A program made the translations under genes and the position numbers. Positions 1 to 6,106 of a DNA stretch of 9,811 bases are shown piece after piece. The number at the start of each line of letters is the position of its first letter. Within the stretch, counting starts at the first letter, position 1. This DNA comes from Modestobacter sp. (GTDB lineage Bacteria; Actinomycetota; Actinomycetes; Mycobacteriales; Geodermatophilaceae): positions 1 through 9,811 of the forward strand of contig JAOPVN010000298.1 in assembly GCA_025966175.1 (NCBI GenBank), read 5' to 3'. The notes beneath the pieces were generated by a model. The model did not search any database. It was not told the origin of the DNA and saw nothing but the letters and a program-made list of their open reading frames with translations.

Positions 1-32
1 GTTGCCTCGCCTCTCGGCCACTCCACCGCACG

Positions 33-62
33 CCGGGCGCCGGTCTCGCGACCAGCGCCCGG
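33..62 (-). terminator. Hairpin terminator downstream of tRNA-Gly
   Basis: The arms at 33-40 and 55-62 are perfect inverted repeats, and inner arms 42-45 and 50-53 continue the stem. Read on the minus strand, the one mismatch between them becomes a G-U wobble and the loop becomes GCGA, a GNRA tetraloop. The RNA hairpin is therefore about 13 bp and best formed in the direction of the tRNA-Gly transcript, whose 3' end is only 8 bases away. There is no U-tract, which is common for actinobacterial terminators. A role as RNA processing boundary rather than terminator is possible. Confidence 0.6.
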
Positions 63-70
63 GAGTTCCG

Positions 71-143
71 AGCGGACGACGGGATTCGAACCCGCGACCC
101 TCACCTTGGCAAGGTGATGCTCTACCAACTGAGCCACGTCCGC
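71..143 (-). tRNA. tRNA-Gly (anticodon GCC)
   Basis: On the minus strand the sequence folds as a complete cloverleaf. The 7-bp acceptor stem pairs GCGGACG at the 5' end with CGTCCGC at the 3' end, the D-arm is GCTC-AGTTGGTA-GAGC, and the anticodon stem-loop ACCTT-GCC-AAGGT carries GCC, which reads GGC and GGU glycine codons. The T-arm holds GGTTCGAATCC. The discriminator is U at position 71, typical of bacterial tRNA-Gly. No CCA is encoded, so it must be added after transcription. Length is 73 nt with the discriminator. Confidence 0.97.
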
Positions 144-173
144 GTTGCGGAGCAAGTCCGCGTTACGGGAAGA

Positions 174-179
174 ACTCTA
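174..179 (-). promoter_or_regulatory. Possible -10 element for tRNA-Gly
   Basis: On the minus strand TAGAGT fits the actinobacterial TAnnnT -10 pattern and lies about 30 bases upstream of the tRNA 5' end, which would give a leader of roughly 24 bases. I find no good TTGACA-like -35 at 17-18 bases. This is a weak call made on position and the -10 hexamer alone. Confidence 0.3.
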
Positions 180-265
180 ACCGACCCGTTTTCGGGCTCC
201 CGACCCGGGGGGCCCCGAGGGGGTCCCCGATGCCGTTCCCGCTGGTCAACAGCTCGCGGGGGAGC

Positions 266-751
266 TCAGTGCGCGCTCGGGTTGTCGGTGCCGCCCTGCA
301 GCAGCGCGGAGATCTCGTCGTCGACCCGCAGGGCGTCGCTCTCGGTACCGGCGGGCACGAACAGGTTGGTCTCCCGCAGGAAGTTGGCGACCACGGCACC
401 GGACACCTCGAACAGCGCCTCGCCCGACGGCGCCCGCAGCTGCAGGAAGACCACGTCCAGCCCACCGCGGGCCGGCCACAGCCGGACGTCGCCCTCGCCG
501 ACCGGCGCGGTCAGCCCCGCCCGGAGCAGGTCGCGGCTGAGCAGCCACTCCACGCCGCCGTCCTCGTCCGGGTCGTCGTAGGGGGCGGTGTCGACGTCCT
601 CGTCCGGTCCGCCGTCGCCGAAGCGCACGCGCACGGCGAAGGGGTCGGTGGAGTCGTAGATGAGTGCTGCCGGTACGGCCGTCCAGGACTGTGGGCCGAC
701 CAGGTGGAAGGTGGTGCGTGCGGTGCAGCCGGACCTCGGGTAGTGCGCCAT
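266..751 (-). CDS. SsgA-like (SALP) sporulation/cell-division protein
   Basis: The 161-residue protein matches the SsgA/SsgB-like family, actinobacterial proteins that position division and spore-wall machinery (SsgB recruits FtsZ in Streptomyces). Family landmarks appear in order: VPAALIYDSTDPFAV near residues 26-40, VEWLLSRDLLRAGL at 67-80, a GDVRLWPA block, and SGEALFEV followed by FLRETNLFVPAGTES near the C-terminus. Length is slightly above the usual 130-145 because residues 45-66 form an acidic loop (10 of 22 are Asp or Glu) where Streptomyces SsgB has about 7 residues. The ATG at 751 is the earliest possible start, because an in-frame TAA lies 9 bases upstream. The GGGGG just before it is closer than an ideal ribosome site, so translation initiation is unclear. 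The gene is divergent from the ECF sigma gene. Which SALP subfamily it belongs to cannot be settled here. Confidence 0.92.
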   Translation of the reverse strand: MAHYPRSGCTARTTFHLVGPQSWTAVPAALIYDSTDPFAVRVRFGDGGPDEDVDTAPYDDPDEDGGVEWLLSRDLLRAGLTAPVGEGDVRLWPARGGLDVVFLQLRAPSGEALFEVSGAVVANFLRETNLFVPAGTESDALRVDDEISALLQGGTDNPSAH

Positions 752-919
752 GCCCCCTTAACGACCCAGAAAGCCCCGAGGTCACGCATGCTCCCGGCGT
801 GTCGCACACCACCTGCACAATGAGTCGCACGCGGTGTCGTCCGTCACGCGATCCCCCGCGCGGCCCGATCGCCTTCTGACGCGCTGAACCGGAGTCGGGG
901 GACGCGACGAACCCCGCAT

Positions 920-1552
920 GTGACCATGGGACTCGTGACTCGACCGCCGCGCAGCCCGGAGGACAGCGCTGCTGACCTCGAGCTGGTCCGTCGGGTCGCG
1001 GCCGGCGACCAGGGCGCGGTCGACGACCTCTATCAACGGTTCCGCCGTCCGGCCTTCGCACTCGCCCGCCGGGTGCTCGGCGACGACGTGCTGGCCGAGG
1101 ACGTGCTGCAGGACGTCTTCCTCGGCATCTGGCGGGATCCCGGCGCCTTCGACGGCAGCCGCGGCAGCGTCGCCTCCTGGTTGCTGGCGATGGTCCACCA
1201 CAAGGCCGTGGACGCGGTGCGCCGCGAGGAGTCCCACCGGCGCCGCCGGGCACGGGCCGAGGACGACCTGGTGCTGTCGGCCCCCACGCAGACCACCGAT
1301 GTCGAGGACGCCACCTGGGAGCGCCTCGTCGCCGCCCGGGTGCGGGCGGCGCTGCACGCGCTGCCCGCGCCGCAGCGGGAGGCGCTCACCCTGGCCTACT
1401 ACGGCGGCTACACCCAGCGGGAGGTGGCCGCCCTCACAGACACCCCTCTGGGCACCGTGAAGACGCGCATGCTGGCAGGTATGCGCCGGCTCAAGGACAC
1501 GCTGGGGACCGGGCTGCCCGGTCCCGCTCCGGCAGACGGGACGTCCCGATGA
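920..1552 (+). CDS. ECF-type RNA polymerase sigma factor
   Basis: This 210-residue protein is an extracytoplasmic-function sigma factor. Region 2 spans about residues 20-103, with the core-binding/-10 recognition block around LAEDVLQDVFLGIW (58-71) and SWLLAMVHHKAVDAVRR. Region 4 spans about 143-192, with the helix-turn-helix YTQREVAALTDTPLGTVKTR. No sigma region 3 is present, as expected for ECF factors. It overlaps the next gene, an RskA-like anti-sigma factor, by ATGA, so it is probably held inactive at the membrane until released. The pairing resembles SigK-RskA, but the exact ECF group is my inference. The start is uncertain: GTG at 920, ATG at 926 and GTG at 935 are all in frame, and the purine-rich GGGGGA at 897-902 is far upstream of all three. 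I see no convincing self-recognition promoter motif. Confidence 0.93.
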   Translation: MTMGLVTRPPRSPEDSAADLELVRRVAAGDQGAVDDLYQRFRRPAFALARRVLGDDVLAEDVLQDVFLGIWRDPGAFDGSRGSVASWLLAMVHHKAVDAVRREESHRRRRARAEDDLVLSAPTQTTDVEDATWERLVAARVRAALHALPAPQREALTLAYYGGYTQREVAALTDTPLGTVKTRMLAGMRRLKDTLGTGLPGPAPADGTSR

Positions 1553-2442
1553 GCGCCGCCGTGGGCGGTTCCGGCGGCAACGACCGGGACGACGAGCACC
1601 GGAGCTGGGACGAGCTCGCCGTCGGCTGGGCGTTGCACGCCCTGGAGCCCGAGGACGAGACCCGCTTCACCGATCACCTGGCCGGGTGCGCGCGGTGCAT
1701 GCAGACGGTCGCGGAGACCACCGAGGTCATGGCTGCGATGGCCGGTGACCTGCCGCAGACCGAGCCCTCCGAGGCGCTGCGGGAGCGGCTGCGCGCCGCG
1801 GTCGAGGAGACCCAGCAGCTGCCGTCGGCCCCGCGCCGGATCGAGCAGCCCGCCGTCCCGCCGGCCGCGCAGTCCGAGGCCGCACCGCTGTCCCGGGGGA
1901 GTGAGTTCGGCAACGTGCGGGCTCCGCTGCCGGTCCCGGCCGTCGATCGGCGGCCGGCCTGGCGCCGGGTGCTGCCGACCGCGCTGGTCGCCGCCGCCGT
2001 CGCCGCCGTGCTCTCCCTGGGTGCCTGGAACGTCGCCGTCACCAGTGACCGGGACGCTGCCCAGGCGACCGCCGCGGAGCAGGCCCGGATGCTCGACGGA
2101 CTGCTGGCCCCCGGCCGGGCGACGATCGCCCCGGTCGCCGCCCAGGACGGTCAGGTGGTGGCGACCGTGGTCGCGCGCCCGGACCGGGTCCAGGTCGTCG
2201 CGACGGACCTGCCGGTCAACGACAACCACGACGAGACCTACGTCGTCTGGGGGATGGCCGACGGCCTCCCGAAGGCCCTCGGGACGTTCGACGTGGTCAC
2301 TGCACAGACGGACATGCGGACCGTAGGCTCGTCGGCGACCGGGATGGACGGCTACGCCGCGTACGCCATCAGCCTCGAACCCGGTCGGCAGGCTCCGTCG
2401 TACCCGACGGACATCGTCGCGACCGGGCAGGGGACCAGCTGA
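1549..2442 (+). CDS. RskA-like membrane anti-sigma factor
   Basis: The 297-residue protein is the partner of the sigma gene just upstream, which it overlaps by four bases. The N-terminal cytoplasmic part carries a zinc-binding anti-sigma motif, His43-x3-Cys47-x2-Cys50 in HLAGCARC, preceded by the family's WALHALEPEDETRF stretch. A linker rich in Pro and Ala leads to one transmembrane helix at about residues 141-164. The extracytoplasmic part (about 165-297) matches the RskA C-terminal domain, with ETYVVWGMADGLPKALGTF and AYAISLEPG. In the family this anchors and inhibits the sigma factor, and stepwise proteolysis releases it. The sequence gives no clue to the signal sensed. All key zinc ligands are present, so the protein should be functional. 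Confidence 0.93.
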   Translation: MSAAVGGSGGNDRDDEHRSWDELAVGWALHALEPEDETRFTDHLAGCARCMQTVAETTEVMAAMAGDLPQTEPSEALRERLRAAVEETQQLPSAPRRIEQPAVPPAAQSEAAPLSRGSEFGNVRAPLPVPAVDRRPAWRRVLPTALVAAAVAAVLSLGAWNVAVTSDRDAAQATAAEQARMLDGLLAPGRATIAPVAAQDGQVVATVVARPDRVQVVATDLPVNDNHDETYVVWGMADGLPKALGTFDVVTAQTDMRTVGSSATGMDGYAAYAISLEPGRQAPSYPTDIVATGQGTS

Positions 2443-2456
2443 GCGGACCGGACACC

Positions 2457-2900
2457 GTGTCGGCGCCGGGCGAGCACCTCCCGCCCGTGGACGCCGACGA
2501 GTCGCGCAGCCTGCGGGAGCGCGTCGCCGAGTCGCGGTGGCGCGGCAGGATCGCCGCACGCCGCAGCCTGGACGCCCCCTACCGGGCGGGGGTCGGTGTC
2601 GTCGGCGGCCTGATCGTCGCGGTGGGGTTCATCACCATCCCGCTGCCCGGACCCGGCTGGTTGACGGTGATCGCCGGGCTGTTCGTGCTGGCCACCGAGT
2701 TCGCCTGGGCCGAGCGGCTGCTGGAGTTCACCCGGCGCCACGTCACCCGCTGGACCGAGTGGTTGGGGCGGCAGTCGGTGCTGGTCCGCCTCGGCGTCGG
2801 CGTGCTGACCGTGGCGTTCGTCGTCGGCGCTCTCGTCGTGACGCTGCACGTCACGGGCATGCCGCACTGGGTGCCGGGGTGGGTGCCACGGTGGCACTGA
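2457..2900 (+). CDS. PGPGW/TIGR02611-type small membrane protein
   Basis: This 147-residue protein has a charged cytoplasmic N-terminus (about 1-42) and three likely membrane segments: about 44-63, 69-84 and 107-131. Between the first two lies PLPGPGW (residues 62-68), the signature of a family of small actinobacterial transmembrane proteins (PGPGW, TIGR02611) with no established function. The short C-terminal tail is rich in Trp, Pro and His. GTG at 2457 is the likely start, 14 bases after the anti-sigma stop, so the gene is probably co-transcribed with the sigma/anti-sigma pair. The ribosome-binding site is weak, and translational coupling is plausible. A role in the sigma factor's envelope response is a guess from position only. 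Confidence 0.85.
   Translation: MSAPGEHLPPVDADESRSLRERVAESRWRGRIAARRSLDAPYRAGVGVVGGLIVAVGFITIPLPGPGWLTVIAGLFVLATEFAWAERLLEFTRRHVTRWTEWLGRQSVLVRLGVGVLTVAFVVGALVVTLHVTGMPHWVPGWVPRWH
2883..2897 (+). terminator. Small palindrome at the end of the sigma operon
   Basis: GTGCCAC and GTGGCAC flank a single G, forming a 15-base palindrome that can fold as a 6-bp stem with a 3-base loop. It overlaps the last codons of the PGPGW gene and sits 28 bases before tRNA-Val. It could be a weak terminator or pause site for the sigma operon, or chance in GC-rich DNA. Confidence 0.25.
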
Positions 2901-2908
2901 CCGTCTGG

Positions 2909-2914
2909 CAGAAT
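2909..2914 (+). promoter_or_regulatory. Possible -10 element for tRNA-Val
   Basis: CAGAAT is close to a TAnnnT -10 hexamer and ends 11 bases before the tRNA, which would give a leader of about 5 bases. It is one of few AT-rich spots here. No clear -35 is visible, since the preceding sequence is the end of the PGPGW gene. Read-through from the sigma operon is the alternative. Confidence 0.25.
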
Positions 2915-2925
2915 TGAGCGAGTCC

Positions 2926-2997
2926 GGGCGATTGGCTCAGCGGTAGAGCGCTTCGTTCACACCGAAGAGGTCACTGGTTCGATCCCAGTATCGCCCA
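2926..2997 (+). tRNA. tRNA-Val (anticodon CAC)
   Basis: The acceptor stem GGGCGAT pairs with ATCGCCC, followed by discriminator A at 2997. The D-arm is GCTC-AGCGGTA-GAGC. The anticodon arm CTTCG-TTCACAC-CGAAG places CAC at 2958-2960, reading GUG valine codons, and the T-arm contains GGTTCGATCCC. Length is 72 nt. CCA is not encoded. The gene starts 25 bases after the PGPGW gene and is followed at once by a strong hairpin. Confidence 0.97.
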
Positions 2998-3005
2998 CAG
3001 ACACG

Positions 3006-3034
3006 AAGGCCCCAGGTCGCTGACCTGGGGCCTT
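3006..3034 (+). terminator. Perfect 13-bp hairpin terminator after tRNA-Val
   Basis: AAGGCCCCAGGTC at 3006-3018 and its exact reverse complement at 3022-3034 flank a GCT loop. The stem begins 8 bases after the tRNA discriminator and ends with only two T residues, so it is a GC-rich, U-poor terminator of the actinobacterial type. It should separate the tRNA transcript from the HNH gene. Confidence 0.85.
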
Positions 3035-3081
3035 CCGCGTTCCCGGGCGTGGGTACCGGATGCGGCGCACCATGGACGGCG

Positions 3082-3480
3082 ATGGCCCTGGACCGCGCCG
3101 CCCGCCTGCGGGCCGCCGTGCAGCGGGACGGGCCCACCTGCATCTGGTGCGGCCGGCTGTTCACCGACCAGGTCACCCCCAGCACCGAGCACGTCGTCCC
3201 GCGGGTCAAGGGCGGGCCGTCCTGGCTGGAGAACGAGGTCGCCGCCTGCCGTCGGTGCAACTCCGAGCGCGGGCACACCGCACCCGTCGAGTGGCTGGAG
3301 GAGTGCGGGCGCCGCGGCTGGCAGCCCGACGAGCGCCGGCTGGCCCGGGTGCTCACCGCACTCGCCGCGGCGATCGCCGAGCGGGGCGGACAGCGCCGGG
3401 CACGCCCGTACCTGGACGCCCAGCTGCGCCGGTTGCGCCGCCGGGCGGGCGGCGCAACCGGTCAGCAGGTGGCCGGCTGA
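3082..3480 (+). CDS. HNH endonuclease-fold protein
   Basis: The 132-residue protein has a compact HNH nuclease domain at about residues 17-70. Cys20-x2-Cys23 and Cys56-x2-Cys59 form a zinc knuckle. The motif STEHVVPRVKGG supplies the catalytic His37 after Glu36, Asn51 lies in the middle, and Asn60 follows the second Cys pair. The C-terminal half is Arg-rich and helical, probably binding DNA. The ATG at 3082 begins MALDRAARLR, which leads directly into the domain. A GTG at 3049 would add 11 residues that look like untranslated sequence. The true substrate is unknown: such stand-alone HNH proteins are common in actinobacteria and may be housekeeping rather than restriction enzymes. No methylase or phage gene is adjacent. 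The last codons overlap a long inverted repeat and face the permease gene, whose stop is three bases away. Confidence 0.85.
   Translation: MALDRAARLRAAVQRDGPTCIWCGRLFTDQVTPSTEHVVPRVKGGPSWLENEVAACRRCNSERGHTAPVEWLEECGRRGWQPDERRLARVLTALAAAIAERGGQRRARPYLDAQLRRLRRRAGGATGQQVAG
3429..3461. terminator. Perfect 14-bp inverted repeat between convergent genes
   Basis: CCGGTTGCGCCGCC at 3429-3442 is repeated as its exact reverse complement at 3448-3461 around a 5-base loop. It lies 22 bases beyond the stop of the minus-strand permease gene, inside the last codons of the HNH gene. Between two convergent genes this is the only strong hairpin, so it is the likely terminator for the sulfur operon and could also act on the HNH transcript. 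No U-tract follows in either direction. Confidence 0.65.
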
Positions 3481-3483
3481 GCG

Positions 3484-4797
3484 CTAGAGGTGCTCGAGCG
3501 GGCGGGCCCGCAGTGCCGCCACCCCGCTCACCACCGCGGCCAGCAGCAGGTAGGACGCCGCCAGCCACGGGGAGCCGCCGGTGGCGGCGAGCAGCGCAGT
3601 CAGGATCAGCGGGGTGAACCCGCTGGCGTAGATGCCCCCACCCTGGAAGGCCAGCGACATGCCGGTGTAGCGGGTCCGGGTGGGAAAGACCTCGGCGAAC
3701 AGCGTCGACTCCGCGCCGCTGGTGAGGCCGTAGCTGATCCCCAGCATTGCCACCAGCACGATGCCGACCACCACCACGTGCCCGGTGCCCAGCCCGGCAA
3801 AGGCCGGGAAGACGCCGAGTGCGAGCACCGCGCAGCCGATGGCGAAGACCCGGCCGCGGCCGATCCGGTCGCCCCAGGCGCCGGCGAACGGGACGACGGC
3901 GGCCTCCACGAGCGCCGCGACCGTCACCGCGACGAGCACGGGGGTGCGGTCCATGCCCACCGTCGTCACCGTGTACGTCAGTGCGAACACGCCCCAGGTG
4001 TTGAACGAGGCACCCTCCGCCCAGCGGGCCAGCAGCGTCCAGCCGAGATTGCGCCGGGACGGCGGATCGCGGAACACCTCGACGACCGGGACCCGGGCCA
4101 CCTCGGCGTGCTCCTGCACCCGCCGGAACGCCGGGGTCTCCAGGACCGTGAGCCGCACGACCAGCCCGACCAGGACGAGCACGAGGCTGGAGACGAACGC
4201 GATCCGCCAGCCCCAGCTGGTGAATGCCTCGTCGTCCATCACCGAGCCGAGCAGCGCGAACGCCCCGGTTCCCAGGGCCAGGCCGAGGCCGAGGCCGACC
4301 TGGGGCGTGGCGCCGAAGAGCCCCCGGCGGCCGGGCGGGGCGTACTCGACGGCGAGCAGCACCGCCCCGCCCCACTCCCCGCCCACGGCGACGCCCTGCA
4401 GGATCCGCAGCACCACCAGCAGCACCGGGGCCCAGATGCCGATCGAGTCGTGACCGGGCAGCAGTCCGATCAGCGCGGTGGAGACCCCGGTCATCGCCAT
4501 CGTCACGATCAGCGTGGTCCGGCGGCCCACCCGGTCGCCGATGTGGCCGAACAGCAGCCCGCCCAGCGGCCGGGCCAGGAAGCCGACGGCGAAGGTGGCG
4601 AAGGACAGCAGGGTCGCCACGGTCGGGTCGTCGTTCCCGTAGAAGACCGTCGGGAAGACGATCCCGGCCGCGGTGGCGAAGAGGAAGAAGTCGTACCACT
4701 CGATCGTCGTCCCGATCAGGGACGCGACCAGCACGGTGCGGACGCCGGGGTGCTTCGCCTCCGCCTGCTGCGGGGCGGCGAGGGTCGGTGCGGTCAC
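3484..4797 (-). CDS. MHS-family MFS permease (metabolite:H+ symporter)
   Basis: This 437-residue protein is a 12-helix major-facilitator transporter of the metabolite:H+ symporter group, whose members carry organic acids, betaines and similar anions. Near the N-terminus GTTIEWYDFFLF (29-40) is the hallmark of that group. The loop 2-3 motif GHIGDRVGRR is at 84-93, a copy GAWGDRIGRGR follows in the second half, and the central loop contains LETPAFRRV. Start GTG at 4797 overlaps the stop of the monooxygenase gene as GTGA, so the two are translationally coupled. The surrounding context suggests the substrate is an organosulfonate or related sulfur compound used by that enzyme. This is inference, since MHS sequences do not reveal their substrate. 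The reading frame stays open far upstream inside the monooxygenase gene, but nothing upstream of 4797 resembles a transporter. Confidence 0.92.
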   Translation of the reverse strand: MTAPTLAAPQQAEAKHPGVRTVLVASLIGTTIEWYDFFLFATAAGIVFPTVFYGNDDPTVATLLSFATFAVGFLARPLGGLLFGHIGDRVGRRTTLIVTMAMTGVSTALIGLLPGHDSIGIWAPVLLVVLRILQGVAVGGEWGGAVLLAVEYAPPGRRGLFGATPQVGLGLGLALGTGAFALLGSVMDDEAFTSWGWRIAFVSSLVLVLVGLVVRLTVLETPAFRRVQEHAEVARVPVVEVFRDPPSRRNLGWTLLARWAEGASFNTWGVFALTYTVTTVGMDRTPVLVAVTVAALVEAAVVPFAGAWGDRIGRGRVFAIGCAVLALGVFPAFAGLGTGHVVVVGIVLVAMLGISYGLTSGAESTLFAEVFPTRTRYTGMSLAFQGGGIYASGFTPLILTALLAATGGSPWLAASYLLLAAVVSGVAALRARPLEHL

Positions 4798-6020
4798 CGG
4801 ACGGCGAAGGGGATCGAGGCGGGCGCGGACGTGGCGGCCGCCGAGCCGGCCGGGGACTCCCAGAGGCCGCGGCGCTGCAGTTCGGGCAGCACGCCCTCGC
4901 CGACCCAGTACGCCTCCTCCAGGTGCGGGTGACCGGAGAGGACGAACTCGTCGACGCCCAGCGCGTGGTACTCGGCGATCCGGTCGGCGACCTCCGTGTG
5001 GCTGCCGACCAGCGCCGTGCCGGCACCGCCGCGGACCAGGCCGACGCCGGCCCACAGGTGGGGGGAGACCTCGAGGTCCGCGGCCTGGGCCGTGCCGCCG
5101 GAGTGCAGTGCCCGCATCCGCCGCTGGCCCTCCGACTCGCTGCGCGCGAGGTTGGCCTGGACCTGGTCGATCATCGCCTGCGGGATGCCGGCCAGGAGCG
5201 CCTCGGCCTGCGCCCAGGCGGCGTCGGAGGTGTCCCGCGTGATGACGTGCAGCCGGATGCCGAACCGCACCCTGCGACCGCGGGCGGCTGCCAGGCCGCG
5301 GATCCACTGGATCTTCTCGGCGACCTGCCGCGGTGGCTCGCCCCACGTCAGGTAGACGTCGCAGTGCTCGGCGGCGACCTCGCCGGCCGGCGGGGAGGAG
5401 CCGCCGAAGTAGATCGGCGGCACCGGGTCGGGCACGGTCTCCAGCCGGGCGCCGGCGACCTGGACGTGCTCGCCGTCCAGGTCGACCGTCTCCCCGCGCC
5501 ACAGCCCCCGGACCACCTGGAGGAACTCCCCACAGCGGCGGTACCGGTCGTCCTTGCCGAGGAAGTCGCCGTAGGAGCGCTGCTCGGCCGGCTCGCCACC
5601 GGTGACGACGTTGAGCAGCAGCCGGCCGCCGGAGTGCCGCTGGAAGGTGGCGGCCATCTGCGCGGCCAGGGTGGGGGAGAGCAGCCCCGGCCGGAAGGCG
5701 ACCAGGAACTTCAGCCGCTCGCTCGCCCCGGCCAGCATGGCCGTGGTCAGCCAGGCGTCCTCGCACCACAACCCGGCCGGGGTCAGCGCCGCCTCGAAGC
5801 CCACGGTCTCCGCAGCACGGACCACCTGGGTCAGGTAGGAGAGGCTGGCCGGGCGGGAGGCGCCGGCGGCGGTGGCGGCCATGCCGTGCCCGCCGCCGAC
5901 CAGGCCGCGGGAGTCGCCGTAGGTGGGCAGGAACCAGTGCGCGGTCAGCGGGCGCCGGGGCTCGGCGTCCCCGGCGGGGGACGGGGCGACGGGGGAGGTC
6001 AGGGCAGGTGCTTCGGACAC
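4794..6020 (-). CDS. ssuD: FMNH2-dependent alkanesulfonate monooxygenase (SsuD type)
   Basis: The 408-residue protein aligns along its length with SsuD, the bacterial-luciferase-fold enzyme that uses FMNH2 and O2 to cleave alkanesulfonates to aldehyde and sulfite for sulfur supply. Landmarks: WFLPTYGD (29-36), CEDAW with Cys86 (E. coli Cys54), RLKFLVAFRP (102-111), YFGGSS (204-209), YLTWGEPP (223-230), FGIRLHVI with Arg256 and His258 (E. coli Arg226 and His228) and GLVRGGAGTALVG with Arg330 (E. coli Arg297). In the SGxPHLEEAY block the position of E. coli Tyr331 is His364. GTG at 6020 is preceded by GGAG at 6026-6029 with 5-base spacing, a good ribosome site. About 25 extra N-terminal residues and a Gly-rich insert (42-54) explain the extra length. 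No flavin reductase gene (SsuE) is in view, so FMNH2 must come from elsewhere. Confidence 0.92.
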   Translation of the reverse strand: MSEAPALTSPVAPSPAGDAEPRRPLTAHWFLPTYGDSRGLVGGGHGMAATAAGASRPASLSYLTQVVRAAETVGFEAALTPAGLWCEDAWLTTAMLAGASERLKFLVAFRPGLLSPTLAAQMAATFQRHSGGRLLLNVVTGGEPAEQRSYGDFLGKDDRYRRCGEFLQVVRGLWRGETVDLDGEHVQVAGARLETVPDPVPPIYFGGSSPPAGEVAAEHCDVYLTWGEPPRQVAEKIQWIRGLAAARGRRVRFGIRLHVITRDTSDAAWAQAEALLAGIPQAMIDQVQANLARSESEGQRRMRALHSGGTAQAADLEVSPHLWAGVGLVRGGAGTALVGSHTEVADRIAEYHALGVDEFVLSGHPHLEEAYWVGEGVLPELQRRGLWESPAGSAAATSAPASIPFAVR

Positions 6021-6044
6021 GACGTCTCCAGGACAGGGGGAGGC

Positions 6045-6066
6045 CGCCGCTCGGACGGGAGCGGCG
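6045..6066 (-). promoter_or_regulatory. Hairpin between leader peptide and ssuD (possible attenuator)
   Basis: CGCCGCTC at 6045-6052 and its exact reverse complement at 6059-6066 form an 8-bp stem with a 6-base loop, in the 86-base gap between the leader peptide stop and the ssuD start. A weaker 5-bp hairpin lies at 6080-6094. On the minus strand a pyrimidine run (CCTCCCCCTGTCC) follows the stem. The position fits an attenuator controlled by translation of the leader peptide, but I could not identify a competing anti-terminator. Confidence 0.35.
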
Positions 6067-6106
6067 CGGGAAGGGTTGGCCGACGACCGGTCGGGGTGCG
6101 CGGAAC

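Noticed and set aside
246..1253. A 335-codon minus-strand frame crossing the SsgA-like and sigma genes
   Set aside because: Arg/Pro-rich shadow spanning two well-supported genes on different strands; no family resemblance.
2926..3480. tRNA-Val plus HNH gene as the edge of an integrated element
   Set aside because: I found no second copy of the tRNA 3' end as an attachment site, and no integrase or phage gene; a strong tRNA terminator lies between them.
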